Below, one piece after another: positions 1-10,538 of a DNA stretch of 64,000 bases. A model generated the notes under the pieces. It was not told the origin of the DNA, did no database searches, and saw only the letters and a list, made by a program, of their open reading frames with translations. Within the stretch, counting starts at the first letter, position 1. Each line of letters starts with the position of its first letter. The translations under genes and the position numbers were made by a program. This DNA comes from Hymenopellis radicata (Eukaryota; Basidiomycota; Agaricomycetes; Agaricales; Physalacriaceae): the NCBI GenBank assembly GCA_015501595.1, contig JADNRX010000058.1:1-64000 (forward strand), in the 5' to 3' direction.

Positions 1-637
1 AACGAGAGAGAAATTACGGACAGATCGCGCCGGTCACGGTAGCGAGATCTTGCACATTTTGAGGTTTTCAGGATACGGTTCGAGAGAGCAATTTTACTGC
101 TCGTGATTCATATACACATCGTCGAAGAGGACGTAGACGTCCAGCGAGCCAAGAAAGTTTCCGTCGCGGCGCAATATTCGAAGTTGGCAGGGTTGAATTG
201 GGCGCCACATTCCGTGTACCTCGCTTACTCGGGGAACACAGAGGAGTTTGGGACGGTGACGGAGAGATTCATAGCAGTATGCTTGTTCTCGGTGGCTGGA
301 TAGTCGGAAATACAACCGCAGACCAGCTAATATAACGAAAAGAGCGGTAGGATTGACTGAAAAATACTACAGAAACGGCGTAAGGATTCAGTCAGGGTGC
401 TGGAGAAAACGTATCAGCGATTGATGATCGGGAGAAGGGAAAATTTTCTTACCGCGCCGCAGAATCACAGATTTGTGTCACAAGCACTATCCTTCCCTAC
501 TCTCCGTCACGGCGCTGCCACGTCGCTACAGCTCTCCAGTTAATTCTCAGAGTATCAACGTCATTTTGAAGCCAGGAATGAACTTGGGGAGGAATGGTAC
601 GCCTAGAAAAACGATCTAGAATCATTTTGCGAGCTCA

Positions 638-913
638 CCATTTCCTGTAGTCGTCCAGAAACGTGTCCAGAAGGAAGATAGCGTTCAAAGGCGCCAGAGT
701 GGGAGATTCTAAGCTTAGTATTGTGCACAGAAAGGGCAGAGGTGCGTCGCAGTGTAATTTCTCGAACTGAAGCTCAAAACCGTCGTCTTCAGCTTCAAAC
801 GAGTCCAACGCGTCCCAGGTGAGTTTCCCTAAGAATTTGATGTCCAATAGGTCCAGCAAGTCGATATAAGATAGTGTCGCGGAGGCTCGGGGGACGTAGA
901 GCTCAGCGTCCAA
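638..913 (-). CDS. Protein-like exon of unknown minus-strand gene (copy 1)
   Basis: Reading right to left, an open stretch of about 90 codons has protein-like composition: it is Leu/Asp/Phe-rich and begins near LDAELYVPRAS. It ends at a good minus-strand donor (GTGAGC). A possible acceptor (TTCTAG) about 36 bases on restores an open frame of some 30 more codons before a stop. A further minus-strand intron-like span lies at about 403-456. I recognise no family and could not assemble a full gene. It may be decayed or interrupted by sequence errors. Its ATG near 913 is not certain to be a true start. Confidence 0.3.
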
Positions 914-1127
914 AAAGACATGGTGGTTCGACGTTGAGGAGAACGTCGATCACGACCAAGCCCAAAGTGGAAGTTGTGTCTTCGACTTGAACTACGATGA
1001 GCTCTGACTTGGATTTCAGTTTCGACGCGTCTGCGACTTGGAAGACGACAAACTCGACCCTCTGAGACGTTCTACAAACTCAGAAATGCCATTACGAATC
1101 TGCGAAGACTTTGACCGCGTGGATGCC

Positions 1128-1708
1128 CTCGCCGGGCAGGCTTTTGGATGCTGGAAAAAGTGCGTTGTTCTGGACCTTTTTGAACAGCAATTTCTCACCC
1201 ATTTTAACTCAGAATGGTGTAAAATGCTGCGGTAGGTGAGTACATCTCGTACGTTCTTGAAATGTGATTTCATTCATGTAGGATTGAACTCAACAACGGC
1301 GACAGGTTCGCAGCGGCCTCAAGACGCCACCCAGAAACTTCGGAGTCGACCCTGTAACACGAGATATTGATCTCTGGGAAGCGCCGACTGTCCTCGCCGG
1401 ACGGGCTTGTCAGTTCGGACAAAAGTGCGTATTTCTGACTTCAATTTCATTTCTATTTCTCATCAAATTCCATCGGTTTCAACTCGATTTCAACACGGAA
1501 TTCCGCTCTTACCTCGGCTATCGTTTTCTTCTTCGGACTTGACTCGCTTGGGAACCGAGGAGGCGGCTGCGCCGCCTCCCGCGACTCCGAGTCCGCCACG
1601 ATTCTGAACGTCCCGCTTCGAGGCTTCTGCCTTTTGGGGACGAATTTCTGAGTCTCTCCGCGCATGGTGGCCTCGCCGGCCCGGCTTTTTTCCTGGGAGG
1701 AAAGTGAG
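1128..1708 (+). repeat. Three repeated exon-end modules with splice donors (copy 1)
   Basis: A 15-base motif, CTCGCCGGNCNGGCT, starts at 1,128, 1,393 and 1,672 (265 and 279 apart). In each case exactly 17 bases follow, ending in an A-rich run, and then a splice-donor-like GTGCGT, GTGCGT or GTGAGT at 1,160, 1,425 and 1,704. In one fixed frame the three modules read LAGQAFGCWKK, LAGRACQFGQK and LAGPAFFLGGK, a consensus of L-A-G-x-A-(F/C)-x-x-x-x-K. Fixed spacing and conserved frame argue for diverged, tandemly repeated exons of one plus-strand gene. Family unknown. Confidence 0.6.
1559..1579. repeat. GC-rich hairpin, 9-bp stem
   Basis: A perfect inverted repeat, GGAGGCGGC and GCCGCCTCC, is separated by a 3-base loop. 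A second short hairpin with a TTC loop (GGCCGC/GCGGCC) lies at 1,844-1,858. Both recur in copy 2. Role unknown. Confidence 0.7.
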
Positions 1709-2155
1709 TATTTCATGTTCATTTTCGAGAGTCTTTCTGACCGTAATTTCCGAAGAATTTAGTTGACTTTCCCATCAAATTCGGTACGTTTATGCTTCAG
1801 ATTCGATCTCTCCTGAACCTGACTAGGTTTCAGGAGTCAGGTCGGCCGCTTCGCGGCCTCCAGGATCATTCCCACTTATTCATCTCGCGCGCGACAGGTT
1901 TAACATCAAGACTTCGAGTTTGTGAGCATGATTGGACGATTCTCCAGCGCCGTCTGCGCTCATCGCAGCACCGGCTGTGGATTTATGATGAAATGGTTTG
2001 TTTTTCTGTTCTCGCTGGACATTCCCGCCCGAACTGGACCGACCTCCGCCACTCCAAGGATTCGCGGATAAACTGCACCCGTTGATGGCGATCTGGATCT
2101 TGGGACTTTCGGCTTTATTAACCAATTTGGTCATACGGACGGCGAACTCGACTTG

Positions 2156-2488
2156 GTGAGTTTGATTAATTTCCCTGAAGTTCCGCGCTAAACTAGTGAG
2201 TTCAGGGCTAGCATAACAGCAGTGAGCAGCGGCGCTTCCGCCGCTGCGCTCGCGCTGCTTCTCACTGCTGGAACGCGTAACGAACGATATTGACGCCACG
2301 CTTTCAAGATCTCGAATGCGACACCGAAAAGACTACGGATTAAGACAACGAAAGGACGGCGAACTGGTGGAGCATGTCGCTATTAGTTTCTAGGGCCTTC
2401 GAAGCCTGGATCACGTCTGCAATTTTGGAGACGCGAGGTACGTGCCGTGAATTTGTTCGATCACTTTCGGAGCTGATTCGTTGTACAG
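2156..2488 (+). other. Intron-like GT-AG spans
   Basis: Two plus-strand spans of 50 nt each, 2,156-2,205 (GTGAGT...TTCAG) and 2,439-2,488 (GTACGT...GTACAG with CTGAT upstream), match fungal intron structure. The sequence between them has no long open frame. They support a spliced plus-strand transcript through this ORF-poor region. About 2,500-4,300 I see nothing further that I can name. Confidence 0.45.
2220..2267. repeat. Compound GC-rich hairpin
   Basis: Outer arms CAGTGAG/CTCACTG enclose an 8-bp inner hairpin (CAGCGGCG/CGCCGCTG) and a second short stem-loop, giving a cruciform-like structure. It sits just downstream of an intron-like span at 2,156-2,205 and recurs in copy 2 about 12,249 bases later. 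Function unknown. Confidence 0.65.
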
Positions 2489-4479
2489 ATCGCATCTACG
2501 GAGACTTCATCACCGTCTAGACTCGCTAGTTCTTGCGGATATGGGTGTTTATTCTCCAGATTCTGGGTTTCGCTCTGGAGGAGAAGTTTGACGGCTGGAG
2601 TGAATTTGGGACTATTCGACGTCGTAGCCGCATACATGTAGCGCAGAATAATAGGTTATTCGTGTAGACAGCGTCATTCAGTCGTAGCCTGCTCGAAAAT
2701 CTAATGAACTTGTTTAAATTCTCTTGCCCGAAAATAACCCAATGTCAATGAGACACTTCAAAAGTGTTACCTTGCATGACCGTCAGATCTACATACCTAA
2801 AAGAACATCTCGTAGAAAAGCCTAGATAGTCCCAAAATACTATGTAAAGTACAGTACGATATCCTACATAAACATGATAAACACCCAAAGTCGGAGAAAT
2901 AGACGGACTAACCAATACACCACTTGTCAACGTTAATGCGAAAGTCAATGCTCCCGAAACCTCGATTCCTAGCTTCTCGAAAACTTCGAGTCAGGGGAGT
3001 CCAGAAGCCGTAGGATCGGTGCTATGAACCCTTAGCGTGATGTTCGTGGTGTCGCCAAGGTGGATATCCCGTGTTCAACATGGAATATTTCCTCCGCTCG
3101 TCCAGCGGGTATACTCAGCTGGGTCGTCGTTCTAGACGTCCTACTGACCCGGAATCGAGCGGGAAATATTGTGTTTGAAGGGTGAGATCTAGATCAAGTA
3201 GCCCCAAGTGATCGGGTAAACTTGAACTCGTACCACGACCACGCCGATCTTGAGGTGCTTACACCTACGTGTTTCCTCCCTCTCCCACTCTCTGGCGACT
3301 CTCGGATACCTAAATTTACCTGGATGCTGCTTTACAGCTTACGTAATACGAATTCCGACGGTGCTTGGAGGACTGGACGCGCCTTTACCCCGACTTTTCG
3401 CGTCTGCGCCTCAGCGAGGCGTACTGGACCCTGCATATCGATAGCACGAGGATTTTCTGGACCCTGTGACGCGTCTGGGGAATCAACAATCTTATCTTGA
3501 CCTCTCGGACGCGGGGAAATGACGTGGGACATCGTCCTCCTCCTCCATCCCTCCGACACTTTTGGCGAACTCGCGTTTTCCGCCCAAACTGGCCCGATCT
3601 AGCGACTACTGAACCTGTATATACTCTGTATAGACGTATTACCGGTGCCGTATTGGCCGTAAATCACGATTACACGGCAATAATCCTGAATTGAATGTGG
3701 CACAGTAAAGGTTCGTACCTTTTCCGCCGTTCAGTCGCTCCAATTTCATGCTGACCCTGTGTCAGTTGATCAGAACGTAAGCGGAGACCTGTTTTCGCAC
3801 CAGAACGGAGGAGAGCGCAACGCGAAGCGGTGCGCATCTCCGCCTCGAAATTGAGATCTGTACGTTTTCAACTTCTCCGTTTTTCAAACGGCTCATTGTG
3901 ATCCCCATCAGAAGTCAGGGTTGTCTCCTTGAAACCGCTCCACCTGTTTGGAAGCTGGAAGATTCGTACGAATGCGATGGGCTACTTGGTACACTGTATT
4001 CACGAGCAGGACACAACTATTGTTGGTTTTGGTTCTCTGAGTTGAAGTGGGTTCAACAACTTTTATGGCTCAAAGGTCATGCTTGAAGGTGAAATATTTA
4101 CGCTGCTGTTACGCGTTCAGGGAGGTTAATTCGCGTAGGACGTTGGAAACGGGTTCCCGTGGCGTCCGAATAATCCGCCAACAAGTTCCGAAGTTCCCGC
4201 CTCAACCAATGTTCCAGGATCACGGCGTCCGATTACTCGAGTCTATTTACGTTTTAACTGGGGCCTTTACTACGGGAAACGCAATAAAAGGCGACCGGAT
4301 TTCACCAAATCCATCAGCACTCGCTTCCTTTCCCTCTTCGTCTCTCCTACTCTCTCACCTTCAACTACTCATCCCATTCAGTCCTCTGACTCCTTTTCAC
4401 TCGCTGCTGTGGTGCTCTCGTCGTCGTTACCGACATCCTCGCCATCGCCAGCCCGACGCGTCTAAAAGCGTGACCGGCA

Positions 4480-6470
4480 CTTAGTATTGATTGTCACGAC
4501 GTGGGTCCCTTCCCACCACCATCATCTCACCTCCTTTGCTCATTGTCATCTCCAGATACCCGCCTTCGTCCTCGTATCTCACGGAGCTTCAACGTTCTGG
4601 TACGTCGTTCCTCGGGTACATTCCTCAGCGTGCTCTCTAACGCTCCTTACAGGCTTTGGTGTTCTCACAGGTCGGTCTCTTCCTCCCACCACCATCTCAC
4701 ATCGCTGACTTGCTGCCGCCCTCAGCCTCCCGCCCTCGACGTCGTCTTCTACTCGCCTTTCCATGCTCTGGTCAGTCCAACCTCGTTGACGCTGTTCGCA
4801 GCGCTCCGCTTTCCCATGGACACGCACTGCCGACTTTAACGTTGCTGGCGGGTTTCTCGACGCCGTATTTCTACTCTTCGACGACGGGTTGTGATCCTAG
4901 ATGGGTTAGCTTGGTGCGTTCAAGTCCTTCTCATGAACGCCGTACTTACCTCTTGTTCTTTTAGGCAGTCCTGCACCTTTACGGTACGTCGCGCTGCTCT
5001 TACTATTCCATTGGAATTGTGCTCAACATTGACACAGGTGCTGTGTCTGACGGCATTCTAATCGCATCCTCTGTTATCGCGACTCTGACCCGACTGGACT
5101 CCATACTTTTCATTCGGATTCGACTACAGTTTTGACCTCAGACCTGCCTTAGCGCTAGGAACAGCCTCGAAGACGACCAAAGCTCCAAGGTAAGCTGCAG
5201 TTAACTCCCTACACTTCGAACTTACTCATTTTGTTGCCCCTAGGCCACACGACACTGAAAGGCTATATAACACTACAGGTAAGCTAGCTCATTATCCTCT
5301 TTCTTGTCCTGATATCTACTAGTGTACTGTCAACGTGGCCTGTTCCCGTCTGTTAAGCGACACTTTTCTTGTCGACTCGAAGGGATCTTGGATCATTTGG
5401 CTTCGTGCCGGTGAACACCAGTTTGGCTTCGCGCCGACTGATTCGCGCCATCTATGGACGACGCGAATGGCGGAACCTACACCTAGGTCGAGCTCACGTT
5501 GGACTTGAACCACGATAAGGGTATGTCTGACTGCGTCTCTGTCGAATCTCGGCTGACTTTGGCTTCATAGACTTGTACTTTTAATGCGAACTCAGTACCA
5601 GTCAATGTTCTGTGTTCGTTGACATGCCAACTTGTGGTGAAGCCTGGCTTTGTGCCGGTGCTGAATGACCTGACTCTGAGTCGGGTGCGAGTATTGGATC
5701 TTCTCTCAGACGAGACTAGGTGCCATGAACGGCGTTGAAACAGACGGGTATACAAAGGTACACCGCCGTCTTGCGTAGCAAAATCTGAACTGACGGTTTG
5801 TCGCCTGTAGACCCAACACGACAATGACTTGTATTAGGTACACTGTTCTCAATTTGCCTTGCGCGACTACCACCAAGGATACAGGACTCGCTGTTTCGTG
5901 CTGACGATGAGTGTTGGATCGGGCGTCGTGCCCTCCACGAGAATATTAGACATGGAGTCTATGTGTAGCGGTAGGTTTTCTTGTCAACCTCAACTTTCAT
6001 ATGTTGACTTTCCCTTTTATAGACAATATACCCCCCGCCGAATCGCCTCCGAGTGACTTTGAGGACTAGGTTCCTTGGGATTCAAAAGCTAATTACGCCC
6101 TCGGGAATGTGTACGAGCACGCTGGACGCGACTTTGCCTCGGACGGCACGATTTGGGAAGGTCGAGAGTCTCAATGACTCGAATGCTTACATGAATGGGA
6201 CGACGTCTTAAAAGCATGGGGACGTCTTGCGCTTTGGCGAGGAAATGTTTCTTGACCTGATCAGCCAATGTTGAATTTCTCCTTCCAGAAGAATATCTCT
6301 ATTCACTACCCGACTTGCCTTTCGCGAGTTCACCAAGGATATAGGACCTAGTACCATACAATTAGCTACAGTTATTTTTTTTTTGTACACTTGCCGTCCT
6401 TAGCCACTGAACGGTAAGGGTTCTTTCCGTCCTCTTGTGTTTACTCCTTCTAACGCGCCTTTACAGCAAG
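4480..6470 (+). ncRNA. Intron-dense, ORF-poor plus-strand unit (copy 1)
   Basis: Six GT...AG spans of 44-54 nt follow one another: 4,600-4,652, 4,984-5,037, 5,190-5,243, 5,279-5,322, 5,971-6,022 and 6,413-6,466. Nearly all start GTACGT, GTAAG or GTAGG, and several have CTAAC or TTGAC shortly before the acceptor. One intervening exon would be only 35 nt (5,244-5,278). Between 6,023 and 6,412 a long frame is readable but broken by a few stops, which suggests former coding sequence. This may be a spliced long RNA or a decaying gene that runs into the open frame at 6,549-7,052. Motifs like GGCTTCGTGCCGG recur at about 5,398, 5,422 and 5,647. No family recognised. Confidence 0.45.
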
Positions 6471-6548
6471 CGAGTTTCCTCCCCGTGCCACGTCCGAGTG
6501 AGGTGGATGCAGATCCGCACCCGTGTGATGAGTTAGCCCCCGGGCTGA

Positions 6549-7052
6549 GTGGAGCACCCCACCGAAGTAGCCCAACACCTCAAGCATCCCCGAATTGGAC
6601 ACTTAGATCTAACCGTCGCTCAAGTCTTCACCGAAGACTATACGGGCCTACCTGAAGAAGACATACCACTCCCGCTTGGTGGTCTGCAATTTCGACACGT
6701 GCACCTGAGCGTCAAGGCCAAAGACCTCACTAAGACACGCAAGTTTATCGAGTGGTGGTCTTACACATTTCGCGCACTCTCCGTCTCGGACGCGACGATA
6801 CATTTCACGGAGCTTACGTTGGCGTTTACGGATCTCCCAGATATCACTACTCTTGAGGCAGCGTGGGATTCGCTTGACGCCAGTCTAGCGCATACAACGT
6901 TTAGCAGTGTTCGGAGCATTCACTTCGAGAGGAACGACCGGCACACGGCGGAATTGATCACTGAGGCGGCGTATCCGGTCCTCGCAGAGAAACTAAGACT
7001 TGCCTTGCCTCGACTTGCAAGTCGAGGCGTTCTTAGTTTGGCCGCACAGTAG
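6549..7052 (+). CDS. C-terminal exon of an F-box/LRR-type-like protein (copy 1)
   Basis: An open frame of about 165 codons ends at a TAG at 7,050. Its C-terminal half has the pattern typical of agaricomycete F-box-associated hypothetical proteins: a short beta-rich segment, then W-x-x-L-D-x-x-L...F-S-S-V, an acidic or polar stretch, and a final P-R-L-A-S-R-G-V-L. That resemblance is recalled family knowledge, not a search result. No ATG opens this frame, and an in-frame stop sits just upstream, so it must be a 3' exon or a remnant. An acceptor at 6,466 leads into a different frame (6,467 onward), so either an indel or another splice joins them. It belongs to the plus-strand intron-dense unit. 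Confidence 0.45.
   Translation: MEHPTEVAQHLKHPRIGHLDLTVAQVFTEDYTGLPEEDIPLPLGGLQFRHVHLSVKAKDLTKTRKFIEWWSYTFRALSVSDATIHFTELTLAFTDLPDITTLEAAWDSLDASLAHTTFSSVRSIHFERNDRHTAELITEAAYPVLAEKLRLALPRLASRGVLSLAAQ
6990..7039. repeat. Nested inverted repeat at the 3' end of the open frame
   Basis: The 18-base perfect palindrome CTCGACTTGCAAGTCGAG (7,009-7,026) is flanked by the arms AAACTAAGA and TCTTAGTTT. The whole structure would fold into a long hairpin in the last ~60 bases of the coding frame. It is conserved in copy 2. Confidence 0.7.
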
Positions 7053-8594
7053 TCGCGCAGCGGGCCCCGCAAGCGCGCAAGATCGTATACACCAGGACTG
7101 TCGTGTTCGTATTAGAGTGTTTTTGCAGCTGGTAGCGAACTGATTTCAAATAGATTTTAGTTTCGAAGATTTGGTTGGAAAGGAACTTTTTCGCGCAAAG
7201 TTCGCACAAACCTAGGTCCGACGCGGCAGGCGCGGCGCTCAACCGACGTGCAGTGACACCCAAGGCAGCCGCCCGACAGTGTCCGTGGACTTGCGAGACG
7301 CCGACAAACTTGAGTGTCATTTACGCTGGCGGTAGAAAGCTAAGATGCGCGCTAGCAACTGTGCTCCTTCCTCACACTCCTCGGCACGGGTTCCATTGAT
7401 GGCATACATTTTGCTCGAAGTTGGCACAAACTCGGACGGTTTGGTTTCAAAGAAAGTCATTTTGAAATCACTTTGCTACTGGCTGCAAAAACACTCTATT
7501 GAGCTTGTTTTAACCTTCCACGAGTTGACCTCCCCACAGCTGCTATTAAAAAGGTGACATATGCGTCTGAAACGTCGCCCAGCGGACTTGTCGTCCTTGG
7601 TGATAACAGCAACGAAGTCTCAAGAGGGTAGCTGCGACAGTCACAGAAAAAGAGTGAAAGCAGGTGTATTCAAAGTAAACACGATTTATTAAAGAATGAA
7701 CGGGCAACAAGGTACTACTTGTAACTTTACCGAAGGAAATCTCCGGTCGCGCCCAATGAGCATCAACTCCGAATCCTCAACAAAGAGGGAAAATGCCTCA
7801 CGGAGGTCAGAGGTGAGTGCAGAGATCATGATGTCGGAAATAGATGGTGGAAGTGAGGAGGTTGAGACTGCAGATTTGTGAAGCACCTTGGTTGAGCATC
7901 AAAGGGAAGGGAGGACTGTAACTACCAAAACCCTGGGCTGCCTGACATAAGTATAGTGAAATGGCCGAGTCATACCTGGTGCGGCGCAGGCGGCAGCAGG
8001 ATGACTTTAGGAAGGAGGCAATAGTAGCATTGGGATCAGTACTTCCCTGCTCAGCTCACATCACAGCAGCACTATCTGGGTGCTCCGTCGACACGACACA
8101 TATGGTCACTGAAAAAAAAAACTCATCAGCCCTAGAGAAATGGTATATTAGACGGCAAACCTTTTGTAATTTGTCGCCACAGGTGGTCCACCGTTTAGTA
8201 GATCAAAGAGTTGCTAGGTGACTCATTACGTAGTGTGGCGCAATGCTTGCATCCCGTCGCAGCCGCCCACGACCTAATAGATCTGAGATTAGTGCTGAGA
8301 GCCCGGGGAACTCGCTCAGTCCTTGCTCAGCTCACATCATATCTGAGATACAACACGTTTAGATTAACAGTAAAATAGCTATATGAAGCACTAAACGAAC
8401 TAGCGAATGACAGAACGGCAATAATGATAGTGAATAATTAGATGCTCTAATGTTGCAGTCTTCCGGGGTAGTTCTTTGCCTGGAGGTAGTGTACATGTTA
8501 CAACATGCCATAAAAATCCACTGCATAACATCGCATCAGTCGTGAACTCGCGAAAATGAGTGAACGGGACGTACGTGATATAGTATGTTCAGCG
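7053..8594. other. Spacer between plus-strand unit and coiled-coil gene (copy 1)
   Basis: No supported gene. Copies 1 and 2 agree apart from indels up to about 7,730, then diverge by substitutions, so a boundary in duplication history lies near 7,730-7,745. The segment 8,079-8,271 is, in reverse orientation, related to the promoter and first codons of the dioxygenase gene at 41,800. The phrase TGCTCAGCTCACATCA occurs near 8,046 and, in part, again near 8,324. Confidence 0.6.
8079..8271 (-). promoter_or_regulatory. Relic of dioxygenase-type promoter block (copy 1)
   Basis: Read on the minus strand, this block matches 41,645-41,818, the region immediately upstream of and including the first codons of the 2OG dioxygenase gene. 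The shared landmarks are a GCGCCACACTACGTAA core, a run of T followed by CAGTGACCAT, and TCGACGGAGCACCC after the start. Here the ATG context is altered and no dioxygenase frame follows. Confidence 0.65.
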
Positions 8595-10538
8595 CTATCT
8601 AGGCTCACCATGTATCATCGAGTCAATTGTGGGCGGCAGCCCTTTCTTCAAATTTGCCGCATACGCAGCGGCCGGCGTCGGTGCAGGCGTTGCCTTCGGG
8701 GGAGTCTTCAAAGAGGACGCCTTCATCTTGTGTTCCTTGTCACGTCGCGCGTTGATAGCTGCGAGGATAGCCGGATCGCGCAACGAAGACGAATGAGGCT
8801 TGGGAGACGAAGAGGGTATCTTTGGAACGGGAGGGGGTCCTTCGGGTATCGCAGAGAGCGTCGATGTCGAAGGATTGTTGTGTAACAGGAGAGAGGATTG
8901 CGAGGACGCAGCCGAGGAAGCGAGTGACGAAACTGACGCTTTTTTCTCGAGGCTGGGAACTTGTGGAAGCGGCAAATCGGGCCCGTGGGGTACGGGACTG
9001 TGGCGAAGGGAGGAACGCCTGCGGACATCAGTCTTGACAGCCATTCGACTGGATCGTTTGGCTCGGGTTGTTTGGGTGGAGGCAACGGACTCTCCACCGG
9101 AAGAAGCAGCTGACTCTTCGTCGTAATCCGAGTGAATACGGCGCAGAACAGGTGATTTGATGGACGAGGAGGAGGACGGAGTAGAGATTGAGTCAACTCT
9201 ACTCACGTCTATGGTAGGTGTAGGTTTGGATGCTGCGTTGATGGTACCATTCGCGGACTTGCCATTGTTTACCAACCACACGAGTCCCTGGATCTCCTTC
9301 TCCCGTCTCGCAGTTTCCCTTTCCAAAGCAGCAATCTTTTTCTCAAGCGCATGCTTTTCAGCCTGGTGGGCCTGTGAGGCTCGAATCATAGACGCCGTAA
9401 GGTCATCTAACTGCTGATTTCTCACACGAAGAGTCCGTCGTAAGACCTCTGGGGAAGCAGCGTCGATATCCAACGCTTCGTCTTTCCCGGGAGATTTTTC
9501 GGAATGTATAGACTTTGTGCGAGGGGGAGGGTCCGGTAGAGAGGGAGACGAGCGTGAAGAAACAGAAGATAGTGTATGGGCTCTGGGCCTGGTACGTTTC
9601 GTTATAGTTGGTGGATCCGGAGGTACAGGGACAGCCGGTAACGGCGTGAGTGGTGGTGTTACGGAAGGAGTAGCAGGTAGAGGGACAGTGGGGGGATGGT
9701 GCGGTGATGGTAGAATACCAGATTTACTGAAGGAAGGCGAGGAACGATGTTCATGTTGGTATGGCAGCGAGCCAACAGTTTTTCGCTTCTCCTTGAGGGG
9801 AGTACGCGTATCTGGGAGGGTAGACATGGATTTGCTTGCGTCGTCGAGATTAGACTTCCATGACCAGCGTTTTCCTGAGTCGTCAAGAGGCGACGATGGC
9901 AACGGAGGATACTCGGAAATGGATCTCGGCAAAGACGCGGGGGCGCGACCAGAAGAGTGGTTTAAATCAGATGGGAATCTCTTCTGCGGTTGCGTAAACA
10001 GGTCATGATAGTCCGACATATTGTCTGGCGACAGCAACACGGTGATTGTTGGTTGCATCGGACGCGGGGTTGTGGAACGGCTCGACTCGAATGACGGCGG
10101 GTGCCCGCTTGACGGCGACACCAGCGAGTCCGACGTGTATCCGTTCACAAGCGTGTTCCGCGACGTCTTGCGCGACGTTTTTGGCCGCTGCGTCAGCCGT
10201 GATAGAAAGGACGGGCTAGCCTGGCTACTTGCTTCACTCTCCGTAGCAGAGGCTACAGACAGACTAGATACCGTACAGTCAGTAGATAACCCAGACACCA
10301 GTAAGGCAACTCACCGTTCATCCTGGGATGGTATGGGAGGCACGTCAGACTCATCAATATCAGAGACCTGTGATGACTTTTTCCTGACGACTCTTGCTGT
10401 CTCGGGAACGTGCAATGACTCGACTGCCTCTGCTGATGTCCGCGCGAAGTGGGTGGTGAACGCGTCGTATCCTCTTCGTGGGCTCTGAGACGCGTCTTCC
10501 TGGCCCTCAGAGCATCTCCCTTGGGGTGTCGTCTTCAT
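8595..10538 (-). pseudogene. Coiled-coil, Ser/Pro-rich protein, 5'-truncated chimeric copy 1
   Basis: This is a paralog of the gene at 20,642-22,827, about 3% or so different at DNA level by eye. The main exon is open from about 10,283 to 8,595. It encodes a low-complexity Ser/Pro/Thr-rich protein with a central heptad-like coiled coil (around RVRNQQLDDLTASM to EKEIQGLVWL) and Lys/Arg-rich stretches. Two differences suggest decay. Near 10,390-10,460 homology to the normal first exon is lost, and the only ATG in frame (10,538) lies in foreign junction DNA, giving a novel N-terminus before LHVPET. At the 3' end a 9-base loss and a substitution bring a stop (HGEPR then stop) about 70 codons before the copy-2 end. 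It could still be expressed as a shorter protein. Confidence 0.6.

Larger units (their letters stand above)
1..10390. repeat. Tandem duplication, copy 1 (left end outside window)
   Basis: Bases 1 to about 10,390 recur almost unchanged from 12,249 to about 22,640, in the same orientation. The offset starts at 12,248 and drifts by a few bases through small indels. From 1 to about 7,730 I saw essentially only one-base length differences, for example in the C-run near 1,661 and the C-run near 3,809. From about 7,730 rightward, substitutions and multi-base indels appear in both spacer and gene. Homology to copy 2 becomes patchy after about 10,390 and is lost by about 10,460, so this is the right end of copy 1. 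The left end is not in the window. No transposase, integrase or reverse transcriptase was recognised, so I call this a segmental duplication rather than a named transposon. Confidence 0.93.

Noticed and set aside
94..315. ORFs on both strands at the start of each duplication copy
   Set aside because: The minus-strand frame could be a terminal exon, but its ATG is unconvincing and the plus-strand frame begins with GTG; I could not link either to a gene model.
1..7730. Transposable element (LTR, Helitron, DNA transposon) as an explanation for the near-identical block
   Set aside because: I found no reverse transcriptase, Rep/helicase or DDE transposase reading frame and could not see terminal repeats, partly because the left end is outside the window. 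Recorded as a duplication only.
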